Source of the DNA: an uncultured Hungatella sp.
GTDB lineage: Bacteria; Bacillota; Clostridia; Lachnospirales; Lachnospiraceae
Direction: 5' to 3'
Length of the DNA: 64,000 nt
Assembly (NCBI GenBank): GCA_910579515.1
Contig: CAJTUV010000001.1
Span: 62,127 to 126,126, forward strand
In this document: positions 44,078 through 52,742 of the stretch, one piece after another
Numbering within the stretch: position 1 is the first letter of the stretch
Layout: each line of letters opens with the position of its first letter
Made by a program: the position numbers and the translations under genes
The notes under the pieces: model-generated
What the model saw: only the letters and a program-made list of their open reading frames with translations
Database searches by the model: none
What the model was told of the DNA's origin: nothing

Positions 44078-46018
44078 ATGAACGTAACATTAAAGGATGG
44101 AAGCTTCAAAGAGTATTCCCAGCCCATGTCTGTGATCGACATTGCGGCCGATATCAGTTCTGGACTGGCAAGAATGGCTTGTGCAGGAGAGATTGACGGG
44201 GAGGCAGTTGACTTAAGAACTATGGTAGACAAAGACTGCAGTCTGAACATTTTGACTGCAAAGGACGAAAAGGGCCTGGCGGCCCTGCGGCATACGGCCA
44301 GCCATGTGATGGCTCAGGCGGTGAAGCGGCTGTATCCGGATGCAAAGCTGGCTATCGGGCCGTCTATTGCAGACGGGTTCTATTATGACATTGATTTTGC
44401 TACTCCTATTTCCGCAGAGGACTTGGAGAAAATCGAGGCGGAGATGAAGAAGATTATCAAGGAAGCCCTGCCTTTAGAGCGTTTCACTCTGCCAAGAGAT
44501 GAGGCTCTGGAGCTGATGCGTAAGAAGGAGGAGCCCTACAAGGTGGAGCTGATTGAAGATTTGGGGGAAGGAGAGGAAATCAGTTTCTATAAGCAGGGAG
44601 AGTTTACAGACCTCTGTGCAGGTCCTCATCTGATGAACACCAAAGAGGTGGGAAAAGCTTACAAATTGACCAGCCTTGCAGGGGCCTACTGGAGAGGGGA
44701 TGAGCACAATAAGATGCTGACCCGTATCTATGCCACGGCATTTTCCAAGAAGGAAGAGCTGGAAGCGTATCTGACTATGATAGAGGAGGCTAAGAAGAGG
44801 GATCACCGGAAGCTGGGCAGAGAGCTGGGGCTGTTTATGATGCATGATGCAGGTCCTGGATTCCCGTTTTTCCTTCCCAAAGGCATGACCCTAAAGAATA
44901 CGCTTTTGGACTACTGGAGAGAGATTCACAAGAAAGCAGGATATGTGGAAATTTCCACGCCGATTATCTTGAATCAAAGCCTGTGGGAGACTTCAGGGCA
45001 TTGGGATCATTATAAAAATAATATGTACACTACGACCATTGACGACCAGGATTACTGTGTGAAGCCTATGAACTGTCCGGGCGGAGTTTTAGTTTATGCC
45101 TCAGAGCCGCGTTCTTACAGAGATTTGCCTCTGCGCATGGGGGAGATTGGTCTGGTTCACCGCCATGAAAAATCAGGACAGCTTCACGGACTTATGCGGG
45201 TTCGGTGCTTTAATCAGGATGACGCCCATATTTTCATGACTCCTGACCAGATCAAGACGGAAATCATGGGAGTTGCCAGGCTGATCAATGAGGTATACAC
45301 CTTGTTCGGATTCAAATACCATGTGGAGTTGTCTACCAGACCAGAAGACAGTATGGGCAGTGATGAGGACTGGGAGATGGCGACAGAAGGCTTAAGAGCT
45401 GCCCTGGATGAGCTGGGCTTAGACTATGTGGTGAATGAGGGAGACGGCGCTTTCTACGGACCAAAGATTGACTTCCATTTAGTTGATGCGATTGGCAGAA
45501 CATGGCAGTGCGGAACCATCCAGCTTGATTTCCAGCTTCCTCAGAGATTTGAACTGGAGTATCAGGGAGCAGACGGGGAGAAGCATCGCCCCATTATGAT
45601 TCATCGCGTGTTGTTTGGATCCATTGAGCGGTTTATCGGCATTTTGATTGAGCATTTTGCAGGGGCGTTTCCTGCCTGGCTGGCTCCTGTACAGGTAAAG
45701 GTGCTGCCTATTTCCGATAAATTTGCCCAATATGGGGAAAGTGTGAGAAAGAAGTTAGAAGAGGAGGGAATCCGAGTAGAGCTGGATACTCGTTCGGAAA
45801 AGATCGGATATAAGATTCGGGAGGCTCAGATGCAGAAGATTCCTTACATGCTGATTGTGGGGCAGAAGGAACAGGAGGAAGGCAAGGTTTCTGTCAGAAG
45901 CAGAGGTGCAGGAGACGAAGGCCAGAAATCCCTGGCAGAGTTTGTTGAGACTTTGAAGGCGGAAATCGCCTCAAAGTCCATACGGACGGCTGAAGCCAAA
46001 GAGGGAGAGCAGAACTAG
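44078..46018 (+). CDS. thrS: Threonyl-tRNA synthetase
   Basis: This 646-residue class II synthetase charges tRNA-Thr. It shows the N-terminal TGS domain (residues 1-60), the SAD editing domain with HTASHVMAQAV and CAGPHL, the catalytic core (MNCPGGV with the zinc Cys, RHEKSGQLHGLMRVR, IHRVLFGSIERF) and a C-terminal anticodon-binding domain. Full family length. It is controlled by the T-box just upstream. Confidence 0.96.
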   Translation: MNVTLKDGSFKEYSQPMSVIDIAADISSGLARMACAGEIDGEAVDLRTMVDKDCSLNILTAKDEKGLAALRHTASHVMAQAVKRLYPDAKLAIGPSIADGFYYDIDFATPISAEDLEKIEAEMKKIIKEALPLERFTLPRDEALELMRKKEEPYKVELIEDLGEGEEISFYKQGEFTDLCAGPHLMNTKEVGKAYKLTSLAGAYWRGDEHNKMLTRIYATAFSKKEELEAYLTMIEEAKKRDHRKLGRELGLFMMHDAGPGFPFFLPKGMTLKNTLLDYWREIHKKAGYVEISTPIILNQSLWETSGHWDHYKNNMYTTTIDDQDYCVKPMNCPGGVLVYASEPRSYRDLPLRMGEIGLVHRHEKSGQLHGLMRVRCFNQDDAHIFMTPDQIKTEIMGVARLINEVYTLFGFKYHVELSTRPEDSMGSDEDWEMATEGLRAALDELGLDYVVNEGDGAFYGPKIDFHLVDAIGRTWQCGTIQLDFQLPQRFELEYQGADGEKHRPIMIHRVLFGSIERFIGILIEHFAGAFPAWLAPVQVKVLPISDKFAQYGESVRKKLEEEGIRVELDTRSEKIGYKIREAQMQKIPYMLIVGQKEQEEGKVSVRSRGAGDEGQKSLAEFVETLKAEIASKSIRTAEAKEGEQN

Positions 46019-46026
46019 TATTTTCA

Positions 46027-46064
46027 AAAAGCGGCGCTGGAGGAGACTTTTCAGGGCCGCTTTT
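46027..46064 (+). terminator. Terminator after thrS
   Basis: A 9-bp stem AAAAGCGGC with GCCGCTTTT and a loop of about 20 bases, between convergent thrS and the aldehyde dehydrogenase gene. Confidence 0.7.
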
Positions 46065-46110
46065 GAGTAAGGAAATGATCGTTAAGAGGTTGGTTACTAT
46101 GGGCTAAAAT

Positions 46111-47490
46111 CTATTTCAAAAAACTTTTAACCATTTTCAATTTGAGTCGTCCATAAGGCTGATACCGCATTGGCAAATCCAGCCAGGTTTTCTTGTCCAC
46201 AATGCTTTTATAGTGAGAAAAGGTTTCAAACCCAGCCTTTCCATGGTAAGCTCCCATGCCGCTTTCTCCAAATCCGCCGAAGCCCATTTCACTGGTAGCA
46301 AGGTGAATCATAGTGTCGTTTATGCAGCCTCCGCCGAAGCTGCATCGAGAAAGAACAAAGTCTGCAGCCTTTTTATTGCCTGTAAACAGATACAGCGCAA
46401 GAGGATGGGCCATGGAGTTTATTTTATTAACTGCCTGGGAAAGAGATTCATAGGTGAGAACCGGAAGAACAGGCCCGAAGATTTCTTCTTCCATCACAGG
46501 GTCATCAAAGGTGACAAGGTCCATTACGGTGGGCTCAATCTTTAAAGTTTTAAAGTCCGTTTTTCCACCAAAGACCACTTTTTCTCGGTCTGTCAAATTG
46601 CAGATTCTGTGGAAATGTTTCTCATTGATAATCCTTCCGTAGTTTTTGTTATTCAGAGGAGATGTTCCAAACTGTTTTTTTATCTCCTTTTTGATTTGTG
46701 CAATCAGTGCGTCTTTAATTTCATGGTCACAGTAAAGATAGTCAGGCGCTACGCAGGTCTGGCCGCAGTTTAAAAACTTTCCAAAGACGATTCTTCTTGC
46801 AGCCAGCTTTAAATTGGCGGTTTTGTCTACCAGACAGGGACTTTTGCCGCCCAGCTCCAGGGTAACAGGGGTTAAATGAGCGGCAGCGCATCTCATGACT
46901 TCTTTTCCCACAGTTTGGCTTCCTGTGAAAAAAATATAGTCGAAATGTTGGTTTAGGAGGCTGGTATTTTCTGCCCGTCCGCCTGTGATAACTGCCACGT
47001 ACTGTTGGTCAAAGCATTTCTCTATAATTTTTTTCATGATCTGGCTGGTATGGGGAGAGTAGGCGCTGGGCTTGACCACAGCCGTATTTCCGGCGGCAAT
47101 GGCATCTGCCAGAGGTTCCATGGTCAAAAGGAACGGGTAGTTCCATGGGCTCATAATCAGAGTCACGCCATAGGGAGACGGCTTTTGAAAACTACGAGAG
47201 TGAAACTGGGACAGAGGAGTGGGGACCGTTTTTTCCTTGCAAAAAGCGGGAAGATGTTTGATTTGATAGTTGATTTCACTCAAGGTAAGCCCTGTCTCAC
47301 ACATGTAGCTCTCGAAGCTGCTTTTTCCCAGATCCTGTTTGACGGCTTCGCTGATTTCATTTTCATAATGTAAAATGCAGGACTTCAGGCGCTTTAATGC
47401 CTGGATTCGAAAGTCGGGATTTAAGGTGGCGCCTGTATAGAAATAGTTTCTTTGTTTTTCTGCAATCTGTTTTATTTCCAGTTCTGTCAT
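46111..47490 (-). CDS. Aldehyde dehydrogenase (ALDH3-like)
   Basis: This 459-residue NAD(P)-dependent enzyme oxidises aldehydes to acids. Motifs include SPWNYPFLLT, FFTGSQTVGKEVM, LELGGKSPCLV with the catalytic Glu, and NCGQTCVAPDY with the nucleophile Cys. The short length and C-terminal GGFGESGMGAYHGKAGFETFSH are typical of the class 3 type that handles fatty or aromatic aldehydes. GAAAGGAAA lies before the ATG at 47490. A small membrane protein gene lies just upstream on the same strand. Confidence 0.9.
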   Translation of the reverse strand: MTELEIKQIAEKQRNYFYTGATLNPDFRIQALKRLKSCILHYENEISEAVKQDLGKSSFESYMCETGLTLSEINYQIKHLPAFCKEKTVPTPLSQFHSRSFQKPSPYGVTLIMSPWNYPFLLTMEPLADAIAAGNTAVVKPSAYSPHTSQIMKKIIEKCFDQQYVAVITGGRAENTSLLNQHFDYIFFTGSQTVGKEVMRCAAAHLTPVTLELGGKSPCLVDKTANLKLAARRIVFGKFLNCGQTCVAPDYLYCDHEIKDALIAQIKKEIKKQFGTSPLNNKNYGRIINEKHFHRICNLTDREKVVFGGKTDFKTLKIEPTVMDLVTFDDPVMEEEIFGPVLPVLTYESLSQAVNKINSMAHPLALYLFTGNKKAADFVLSRCSFGGGCINDTMIHLATSEMGFGGFGESGMGAYHGKAGFETFSHYKSIVDKKTWLDLPMRYQPYGRLKLKMVKSFLK

Positions 47491-47517
47491 AATGATCGTT
47501 TCCTTTCTTTTATTCCA

Positions 47518-47784
47518 TCACTTTTTGCGCAGTTTTTGATAGACGTTAACACAACCTAACAGAATCAAATAGATAACAAATACGTCTAATAGCAGGACTA
47601 ATGGATTTAAGTGCATAGACAAAAAGAGACTTCTTCCCCATTTCGTATCAAAAACCGACAGAAACGACATTGGAAATCCTGCCTGATATTGAAAATCATT
47701 CGTTACCTTAAAAGGCAAAAAGTAAGATAAGACAATTTCTATCCACAATGCTGAATGAAATAGGTTCCAATTTATTTTTTTCAT
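47518..47784 (-). CDS. Small membrane protein of unknown function
   Basis: This 88-residue protein has a hydrophobic N-terminal segment (residues about 9-25) and a C-terminal one (about 58-80), with an aromatic-rich exposed loop between (DFQYQAGFPMSF). GGAGG lies well placed before the ATG at 47784. I do not recognise its family. It ends 28 bases before the aldehyde dehydrogenase start. Confidence 0.55.
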   Translation of the reverse strand: MKKINWNLFHSALWIEIVLSYFLPFKVTNDFQYQAGFPMSFLSVFDTKWGRSLFLSMHLNPLVLLLDVFVIYLILLGCVNVYQKLRKK

Positions 47785-48020
47785 AATATGCCTCCAGTGT
47801 GCATTCCAATTTAATTGATGTAATCATACCATGAACTGTCAGAAATAGCTACCGACTCTTGTTCAACGTGGGCAGGATTGTTTATTAAAACAGAATTTTC
47901 CAGGTATTTTTTTATAAAAACACTGTACATTTTATGAGGTTTGCTTTAATCTAATATTGAGATACGTGTGACTGCCGTCTCTGGAACGAACGCGGCACAC
48001 AAACAGCAAGGGGTGGAGAG

Positions 48021-48464
48021 ATGAAAACAATCCTGGTCAGTGCCTGTCTTTTAGGTGTGTGTTGTCGTTATGATGGGAAAGAGAAAAGAAATGAGGCGGT
48101 TACGGCTCTGTTGGAAAGAGAGGATCTGCGCCTGATTCCGGTATGCCCGGAACAGATGGGGGGATTGTCAACTCCCAGACTGCCTTGTGAAATGCAGGGG
48201 GATAAGGTGATAAACTCCATGGGTGAGGATATGACCAAGTATTTTGCAGAGGGAGCCAGGCAGGTGCTGAAAATTGCCAGGCTTTATCACTGCGATTTGG
48301 CAATTTTGAAAGAGCGAAGCCCTTCCTGTGGGGCAGGACAGATTTATGACGGAACTTTTACAGGGACTTTGACAAATGGGGACGGCATGACGGCACAGCT
48401 TTTGCGGCGCCACGGGATTTTAGTAATAGGAGAGAGTCATATTGAAAAGGAGGATAAAACATGA
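48021..48464 (+). CDS. DUF523 family protein
   Basis: This 147-residue protein matches the DUF523 family: N-terminal SACLLGVCCRYDGK, CPEQMGGLSTPR, then LKERSPSCG and IYDGTFTG. The conserved cysteines suggest a metal or iron-sulfur site. Function is not established; the family includes homologs fused to DUF1722. The stop overlaps the start of the SdpI-like gene as ATGA. Confidence 0.88.
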   Translation: MKTILVSACLLGVCCRYDGKEKRNEAVTALLEREDLRLIPVCPEQMGGLSTPRLPCEMQGDKVINSMGEDMTKYFAEGARQVLKIARLYHCDLAILKERSPSCGAGQIYDGTFTGTLTNGDGMTAQLLRRHGILVIGESHIEKEDKT

Positions 48465-49126
48465 AAAGTTTGAATCATTCAATTAATAAAAAGCAGATAT
48501 TCATATGGATTCTTTCTGCGCTTCCGGTTCTGCTTACAGCTATTGTCTATAGAGCGCTGCCTGCGCAGATTCCCACAAACTGGGGAATAGATAAAACTGT
48601 GACTTATGGAGACAAAAGCACGATCTGGCTGATTGCAGGAATGTCCCCGTTTCTGGGAACGCTGTTTTATTTCCTTCCGGCCATTGATCCGAAAAAGCGC
48701 AATTACATCAACTTTATGGATGCATACCAGTCATTTCAGCTCTTTATGCAGCTCTTTCTTTTGGTGATAACGGGTATTATCGTGGTGGAAAGCTTCCGGC
48801 CTGGAACGATAAAGGTCAGTACCGTGGTCTGCGCCATGTGCGGTCTGCTATTTGTGATGATGGGGAACATGATGCCGAAGATTCAACAGAATTATTTCTG
48901 TGGATTTAAAACGCCTTGGACCCTTTCCAGTGAAGCGGTTTGGAACAAAACGCACCGAATGGGCGGCAAATTATTTTTGGCGGCAGGACTGATAGGATTT
49001 CTTGGCGCGTTTCTGCCAGAAGACAGGTGGAAAATGTTTGGCCTTCTCATACCGGTTATAGCGGCTGTGACGGTTCCATGTGTAATGAGCTATGTTTGGT
49101 TTCGGAGGGAGCAGAGAGCTCTTTGA
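48461..49126 (+). CDS. SdpI/DUF1648 family membrane protein
   Basis: This 221-residue protein has about six membrane segments. The N-terminal part matches DUF1648 (YRALPAQIPTNWGIDKTVTYGDKS), and the C-terminal part matches SdpI-like immunity proteins (NYFCGFKTPWTLSSEAVWNKTHR). In Bacillus, SdpI protects against a killing peptide and senses it, but no toxin gene is seen here. Translation is coupled to DUF523. Confidence 0.85.
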   Translation: MKSLNHSINKKQIFIWILSALPVLLTAIVYRALPAQIPTNWGIDKTVTYGDKSTIWLIAGMSPFLGTLFYFLPAIDPKKRNYINFMDAYQSFQLFMQLFLLVITGIIVVESFRPGTIKVSTVVCAMCGLLFVMMGNMMPKIQQNYFCGFKTPWTLSSEAVWNKTHRMGGKLFLAAGLIGFLGAFLPEDRWKMFGLLIPVIAAVTVPCVMSYVWFRREQRAL

Positions 49127-49140
49127 TGTTTAGAAAAGAT

Positions 49141-49180
49141 TGCAGGGACAGGACCTTTCGGGATCTTGCCCCTGCATTTT
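49141..49180 (+). terminator. Terminator after the SdpI-like gene
   Basis: A stem of about 12 bp (TGCAGGG ... CCCTGCA with small mismatches) is followed by five T residues. Confidence 0.65.
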
Positions 49181-49206
49181 TATGTGAAAAATTTGAAAGA
49201 AACCTA

Positions 49207-49235
49207 TTGACATCTAATATTATATATCATATAAT
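49207..49235 (+). promoter_or_regulatory. Perfect-consensus promoter for the PadR operon
   Basis: TTGACA (49207-49212) and TATAAT (49230-49235) with a 17-base spacer: full match to the vegetative consensus, so repression is probably needed to keep it quiet. Confidence 0.75.
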
Positions 49236-49237
49236 AT
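49217..49237. promoter_or_regulatory. Palindrome overlapping the -10 box (possible PadR operator)
   Basis: ATATTATAT and ATATAATAT form 9-bp arms around ATC and cover the spacer and -10 region. Its AT richness makes chance more likely than for the second palindrome. Confidence 0.4.
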
Positions 49238-49248
49238 AGTAAAAATAA

Positions 49249-49274
49249 TAATATTGTTAAATGATACAATATTA
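49249..49274. promoter_or_regulatory. Palindrome in the 5' leader (likely PadR operator)
   Basis: TAATATTGT and ACAATATTA are perfect 9-bp arms with an 8-base spacer, just downstream of the -10 box. Known PadR sites have an ATGT-N8-ACAT form; here the core is TTGT-N8-ACAA with the same spacing, which supports autoregulation. Confidence 0.6.
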
Positions 49275-49303
49275 GAAAATAAAAACCAGATGGGAGTGAG
49301 GAT

Positions 49304-49621
49304 ATGGTTTTCAACACAGGAGCAGCTCTTTTGGATGCGATTGTTCTTGCCATTGTATCCAGGGATGCAGACGGGACTTATGGTTATAAGATCACCCAGG
49401 ATGTTCGGGGGGCCATTGATATTTCAGAATCCACCTTATATCCAGTACTGCGCAGACTGCAGAAGGAGGAGTGCCTGGAGGTGTATGACCTTGCCTTTGA
49501 CGGGCGGAACCGAAGGTATTATAAGATTACGGAAAAAGGACGGGTACAGTTGAATCTGTACAGGGGAGAGTGGAATGTCTATTCCGGCAGAATATCCAGA
49601 ATACTTGAGGAGGTTGGCTGA
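49304..49621 (+). CDS. PadR-family transcriptional regulator
   Basis: This 105-residue protein is a compact PadR winged helix: DAIVLAIVSRDADGTYGYKI, then ISESTLYPVLRRLQKEECLEV and RRYYKITEKGR. It lies at the head of an envelope-protein operon and likely represses it through the palindromes at the promoter. The stop overlaps the next start as TGATG. Confidence 0.92.
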   Translation: MVFNTGAALLDAIVLAIVSRDADGTYGYKITQDVRGAIDISESTLYPVLRRLQKEECLEVYDLAFDGRNRRYYKITEKGRVQLNLYRGEWNVYSGRISRILEEVG

Positions 49622-50400
49622 TGAGTAAGGAAGAGTTTATGAAGGAATTGGAGTATCTGCTTTCCGATATTCCAGAGGAGGAAAAAAGGGATGGACTGGA
49701 GTACTACAGGGATTATTTAGAGGAGGCTGGAGACAGCGCAGAACAGGCCATTGAGGAGTTTGGAAGCCCTGAGAGAATTGCCGCGATTATCCGAACGGAC
49801 CTCCAGGGAAACATGGAGACTGGAGGAGAATTTACAGAGCGGGGCTTTGAAGACGAACGGTTTCGCGACCCCAATTACCAAATGGCAAAAAGGTTTGACC
49901 TGCCTGAGGTAAAAGAGGAGCAGGGGGAGACTGGCAGGGAAGAAAAGGAAGCGAAAGAAGCTCAGAAAAAAGAGGTAAGAGCAGAGGAAAGACCGGTATG
50001 GAAGACCATTCTTTTGATTTTTCTGATCTTGGCCGCCTCACCGATTCTTGTAGGGCTTGGCGGTGCGGCTTTTGGCACTATCATGGGGATCGGCGGCGGA
50101 ATTTTGGGAGTGATTGCAGGAATTTTTTCACTTCTTATCGGAATCATGATTGTTTTGGCAGTGCTGACCTTCACGCTTTTGCTGGCTGGAGTCGCTATCT
50201 GCGTAGTAGGGATTTTGGCCATGTTTTCTAATATGCTTAACGGCCTTCTCTGCTTCGGAACAGGATTGATGGTCCTTTCCATGGGGCTTATCTGTCTGTT
50301 GATTTCTGTATGGTTTTATGGGAAATTGATTCCCTGGCTGATTCGGACTTGTGTGAACGGAATCAGCCGGCTGGTTCATAGAAGGAGGAGAGTGGTATGA
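49621..50400 (+). CDS. DUF1700/HAAS-domain membrane protein
   Basis: This 259-residue protein begins with a HAAS/DUF1700 domain (MSKEEFMKELEYLLSDIPEEE ... FGSPERIAAIIRTDL, residues 1-60), which partners PadR regulators. A charged linker of about 60 residues follows, then four or so hydrophobic helices (residues 128-245) rich in Gly and Ile. The stop overlaps the DUF4097 start as ATGA. It probably senses or transmits membrane state to PadR. Confidence 0.88.
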   Translation: MSKEEFMKELEYLLSDIPEEEKRDGLEYYRDYLEEAGDSAEQAIEEFGSPERIAAIIRTDLQGNMETGGEFTERGFEDERFRDPNYQMAKRFDLPEVKEEQGETGREEKEAKEAQKKEVRAEERPVWKTILLIFLILAASPILVGLGGAAFGTIMGIGGGILGVIAGIFSLLIGIMIVLAVLTFTLLLAGVAICVVGILAMFSNMLNGLLCFGTGLMVLSMGLICLLISVWFYGKLIPWLIRTCVNGISRLVHRRRRVV

Positions 50401-51260
50401 AACGATTTTCAAAGATCATTTTAATTTTAGCAGGATTTTGTTTTTTGTTTGGCACAGCCATTACTGTGGCGGCGGCTTCCCTGGGCGGCAGGATACCTGA
50501 GGCGGTTGTTTTTAACGGAGACTGGATCGATTATTTTGATCACAAATACGAGGGCTTTTCCAGACGTGAGCCTGTAAAGATTACAGTGAACCGTCTGGGA
50601 AGCGAGGAGTGGTCGGCAGAAGAAAGCGGATATTTAAAAAAGCTGAATCTCTCTGTTGGGGCAGCCAAGATTAGAATTGTGGAAGGGGAAGCAGAAGATT
50701 CGATCTATGTAAAAGATGCCACAGATTATATTCAGTGGGAACAGAATATGGACGAAGATACTCTGGAACTAAATTTTTACAGAGATAAACGTTTTCGCAG
50801 ACATATTTCTACAGAGTCCGCTTACGCTGTTTTGGTGATCCCAAAAGGATATGAGTTTAACGAGGTGGAGATTCAGGTAGGAGCAGGCGTTCTTGAGGCG
50901 GAAAGCCTCACGGCCAGGGAGCTTGATTTAGAGGGAGGAGCCGGAGCTATTTCCATCAATTCTGGTAAAGTCCAGGAATTAGATATCGACGTACAGGCAG
51001 GTTCTGTGGTATACTCAGGAGAGGTAGGAAGCAGCCTTATTGCAGACTGCCAGGCAGGAGGCGTTGAATTAAGCCTGAAAGGGGAACCAGAGGATTTTAA
51101 TTATGAACTGGATGTCAATATGGGAAGTATTCAGATTGGCGGGCAGGAGTACAGCGGCATAGAGAAGGAGAAGACTTTGATTTCTGACAGCGCAGTGAAA
51201 AAAGCAGACCTTCATTGTGACGTAGGTTCCATAGAGATAACATTTTTGGGAGAGGATTAA
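50397..51260 (+). CDS. DUF4097 beta-strand repeat membrane protein
   Basis: This 287-residue protein has one N-terminal membrane segment (IILILAGFCFLFGTAITVAAA) and an exported domain of short beta repeats with the pattern of DUF4097 (LNLSVGAAKIRIVEGEAEDS, VEIQVGAGVLEAESLTARELDLEGGAG, LDIDVQAGSVVYSG), expected to fold as a beta helix. It is a usual partner of DUF1700 and PspC genes. Confidence 0.88.
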   Translation: MKRFSKIILILAGFCFLFGTAITVAAASLGGRIPEAVVFNGDWIDYFDHKYEGFSRREPVKITVNRLGSEEWSAEESGYLKKLNLSVGAAKIRIVEGEAEDSIYVKDATDYIQWEQNMDEDTLELNFYRDKRFRRHISTESAYAVLVIPKGYEFNEVEIQVGAGVLEAESLTARELDLEGGAGAISINSGKVQELDIDVQAGSVVYSGEVGSSLIADCQAGGVELSLKGEPEDFNYELDVNMGSIQIGGQEYSGIEKEKTLISDSAVKKADLHCDVGSIEITFLGED

Positions 51261-51277
51261 AGAGAGGGAGAGAGGAT

Positions 51278-51469
51278 ATGAATAAAAAATTGTACCGTTC
51301 TAATACAAATAAGATGATTTGCGGTGTGTGCGGAGGAATCGGAGAATATTTTGATATTGATCCCACCATCATCCGGCTTTTATGGGCCGTATTGGCATGT
51401 TCAGGCACGGGAATTGTGGTGTATCTGATCGCAGCCATCATCATTCCTTTGGATATGGGCGTGCGTTGA
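51278..51469 (+). CDS. PspC-domain protein
   Basis: This 63-residue PspC-type protein has the family motif MICGVCGGIGEYFDIDPTIIRLLW and a C-terminal membrane helix (YLIAAIIIPLDMG). PspC proteins take part in envelope stress responses. It closes the PadR operon and starts after AGGGAGAGAGGA. Confidence 0.92.
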   Translation: MNKKLYRSNTNKMICGVCGGIGEYFDIDPTIIRLLWAVLACSGTGIVVYLIAAIIIPLDMGVR

Positions 51470-51492
51470 TGATAGCAGATTAGGTGATAATC

Positions 51493-51521
51493 GAATAGGC
51501 CTTTGGAAAACGGGTATACTC
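51493..51521 (+). promoter_or_regulatory. Possible sigma-G promoter for the spore protein gene
   Basis: GAATA (51493-51497) and TATACTC (51515-51521, 5 of 7 matches to the sigma-G -10 box CATWHTA) are separated by 17 bases upstream of the spore protein gene. Forespore-specific control would fit the gene's role. Confidence 0.4.
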
Positions 51522-51556
51522 TTTAAGGAATTTAGGAAAGGAGTGTACCTGTTTTT

Positions 51557-51781
51557 ATGTCTAAAAAGAAAAAAGAGGAACCATTTGACCCCGAAAACTT
51601 AACGCCGGAGGAATTGTTAAAATATGAGATTGCCACAGAACTGGGACTGAGCGATAAGGTAATGGAGCATGGTTGGAAAAGCCTGACCTCAAAAGAGAGC
51701 GGACGAATCGGAGGTCTGGTGACAAAACGGAAACGGCAGATGAAGAAAGAAGCAGAGGACGCCCTGGAAGGCAATTTTTAA
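51557..51781 (+). CDS. Small acid-soluble spore protein, alpha/beta type
   Basis: This 74-residue protein matches the SASP alpha/beta family: LKYEIATELGLSDKVMEHGWKSLTSKESGRIGGLVTKRK is the same layout as the DNA-binding helices of known members (quoted here as EIATELGL and ESGRIGGLVTKR). These proteins coat spore DNA and protect it from UV and heat. The Lys/Glu-rich N-terminus is slightly longer than in major SASPs. It implies the organism, or its recent ancestor, sporulates. Confidence 0.85.
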   Translation: MSKKKKEEPFDPENLTPEELLKYEIATELGLSDKVMEHGWKSLTSKESGRIGGLVTKRKRQMKKEAEDALEGNF

Positions 51782-51868
51782 ACACAGTCTGGACAATTTG
51801 GGGAAAGAGGGATATAATGACCTTGACTTAACTTCTGCCTTTGGGCGGAGAATTTGGAGGAAGATAAG

Positions 51869-52708
51869 ATGAGTGAGAATTGTACTCATGACTGTGGAAG
51901 CTGCGGCGAGAATTGCGGCAGCAGAACTCAGGAGCAGACCAGTTTTTTAGAGAAATTACATCCGGCCAGCTCTGTAAAAAAAGTAATCGGCGTTGTCAGC
52001 GGCAAGGGCGGCGTTGGAAAGTCTCTGGTGACTTCCCTTCTGGCGGTAAAGATGAACAGCAAAGGGTATCGGACCGCCATTCTGGATGCAGACATCACTG
52101 GTCCCTCGATTCCCAAGGCGTTTGGTATAGGCGAAGAGGTTGGGATGACACAGATAGACGGAGCCAATTTGATGGTTCCTGCTACTTCAAGCACTGGAAT
52201 TCAGATCATGTCTGCCAATCTTTTGCTGGAACATGATACAGATCCTGTGATTTGGAGAGGACCTGTGATTGCCGGAGCTGTGAAGCAGTTTTGGAGCGAG
52301 ACGCTGTGGAAAGACATTGATTACATGTTTGTGGATATGCCTCCAGGAACCGGGGACGTGCCTTTGACCGTATTTCAGTCTCTGCCTGTTAGTGGAATCG
52401 TGATTGTCACTTCTCCTCAGGAACTGGTTTCCATGATTGTGGGCAAAGCTGTGAACATGGCGAAAAAGATGGATATTCCGATTTTAGGTATTGTGGAAAA
52501 TATGAGTTACCTGGAATGTCCAGACTGTGGAAAGAGGATTGCGGTCTTTGGGGAAAGCCATATTGATGATGTGGCCGCAGAGTATGAGATTCCGGTTTTG
52601 GCAAAAATTCCGATTCAGCCAAGGACAGCCAAGATGGTGGACGAAGGCTCTGTAGAGTATTTGGAAGAAGACTGGCTTTTGGAAGCAGTGGAAAAGCTGG
52701 AAAAATAA
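51869..52708 (+). CDS. Mrp/NBP35-type iron-sulfur carrier ATPase
   Basis: This 279-residue P-loop ATPase (ApbC/Mrp/NBP35) has VVSGKGGVGKSLVTSLLA (deviant Walker A) and a later ECPDCGKRIAVFG with the conserved CxxC for a bridging cluster. The N-terminus carries five cysteines in NCTHDCGSCGENCG, as in the NBP35-like subgroup that binds a second cluster. It likely loads Fe-S clusters onto target proteins. The ATG at 51869 follows GGAGGA. Confidence 0.92.
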   Translation: MSENCTHDCGSCGENCGSRTQEQTSFLEKLHPASSVKKVIGVVSGKGGVGKSLVTSLLAVKMNSKGYRTAILDADITGPSIPKAFGIGEEVGMTQIDGANLMVPATSSTGIQIMSANLLLEHDTDPVIWRGPVIAGAVKQFWSETLWKDIDYMFVDMPPGTGDVPLTVFQSLPVSGIVIVTSPQELVSMIVGKAVNMAKKMDIPILGIVENMSYLECPDCGKRIAVFGESHIDDVAAEYEIPVLAKIPIQPRTAKMVDEGSVEYLEEDWLLEAVEKLEK

Positions 52709-52742
52709 TCGTTGGTACAAAAGAGCAGGAGCGTGAATTAGC

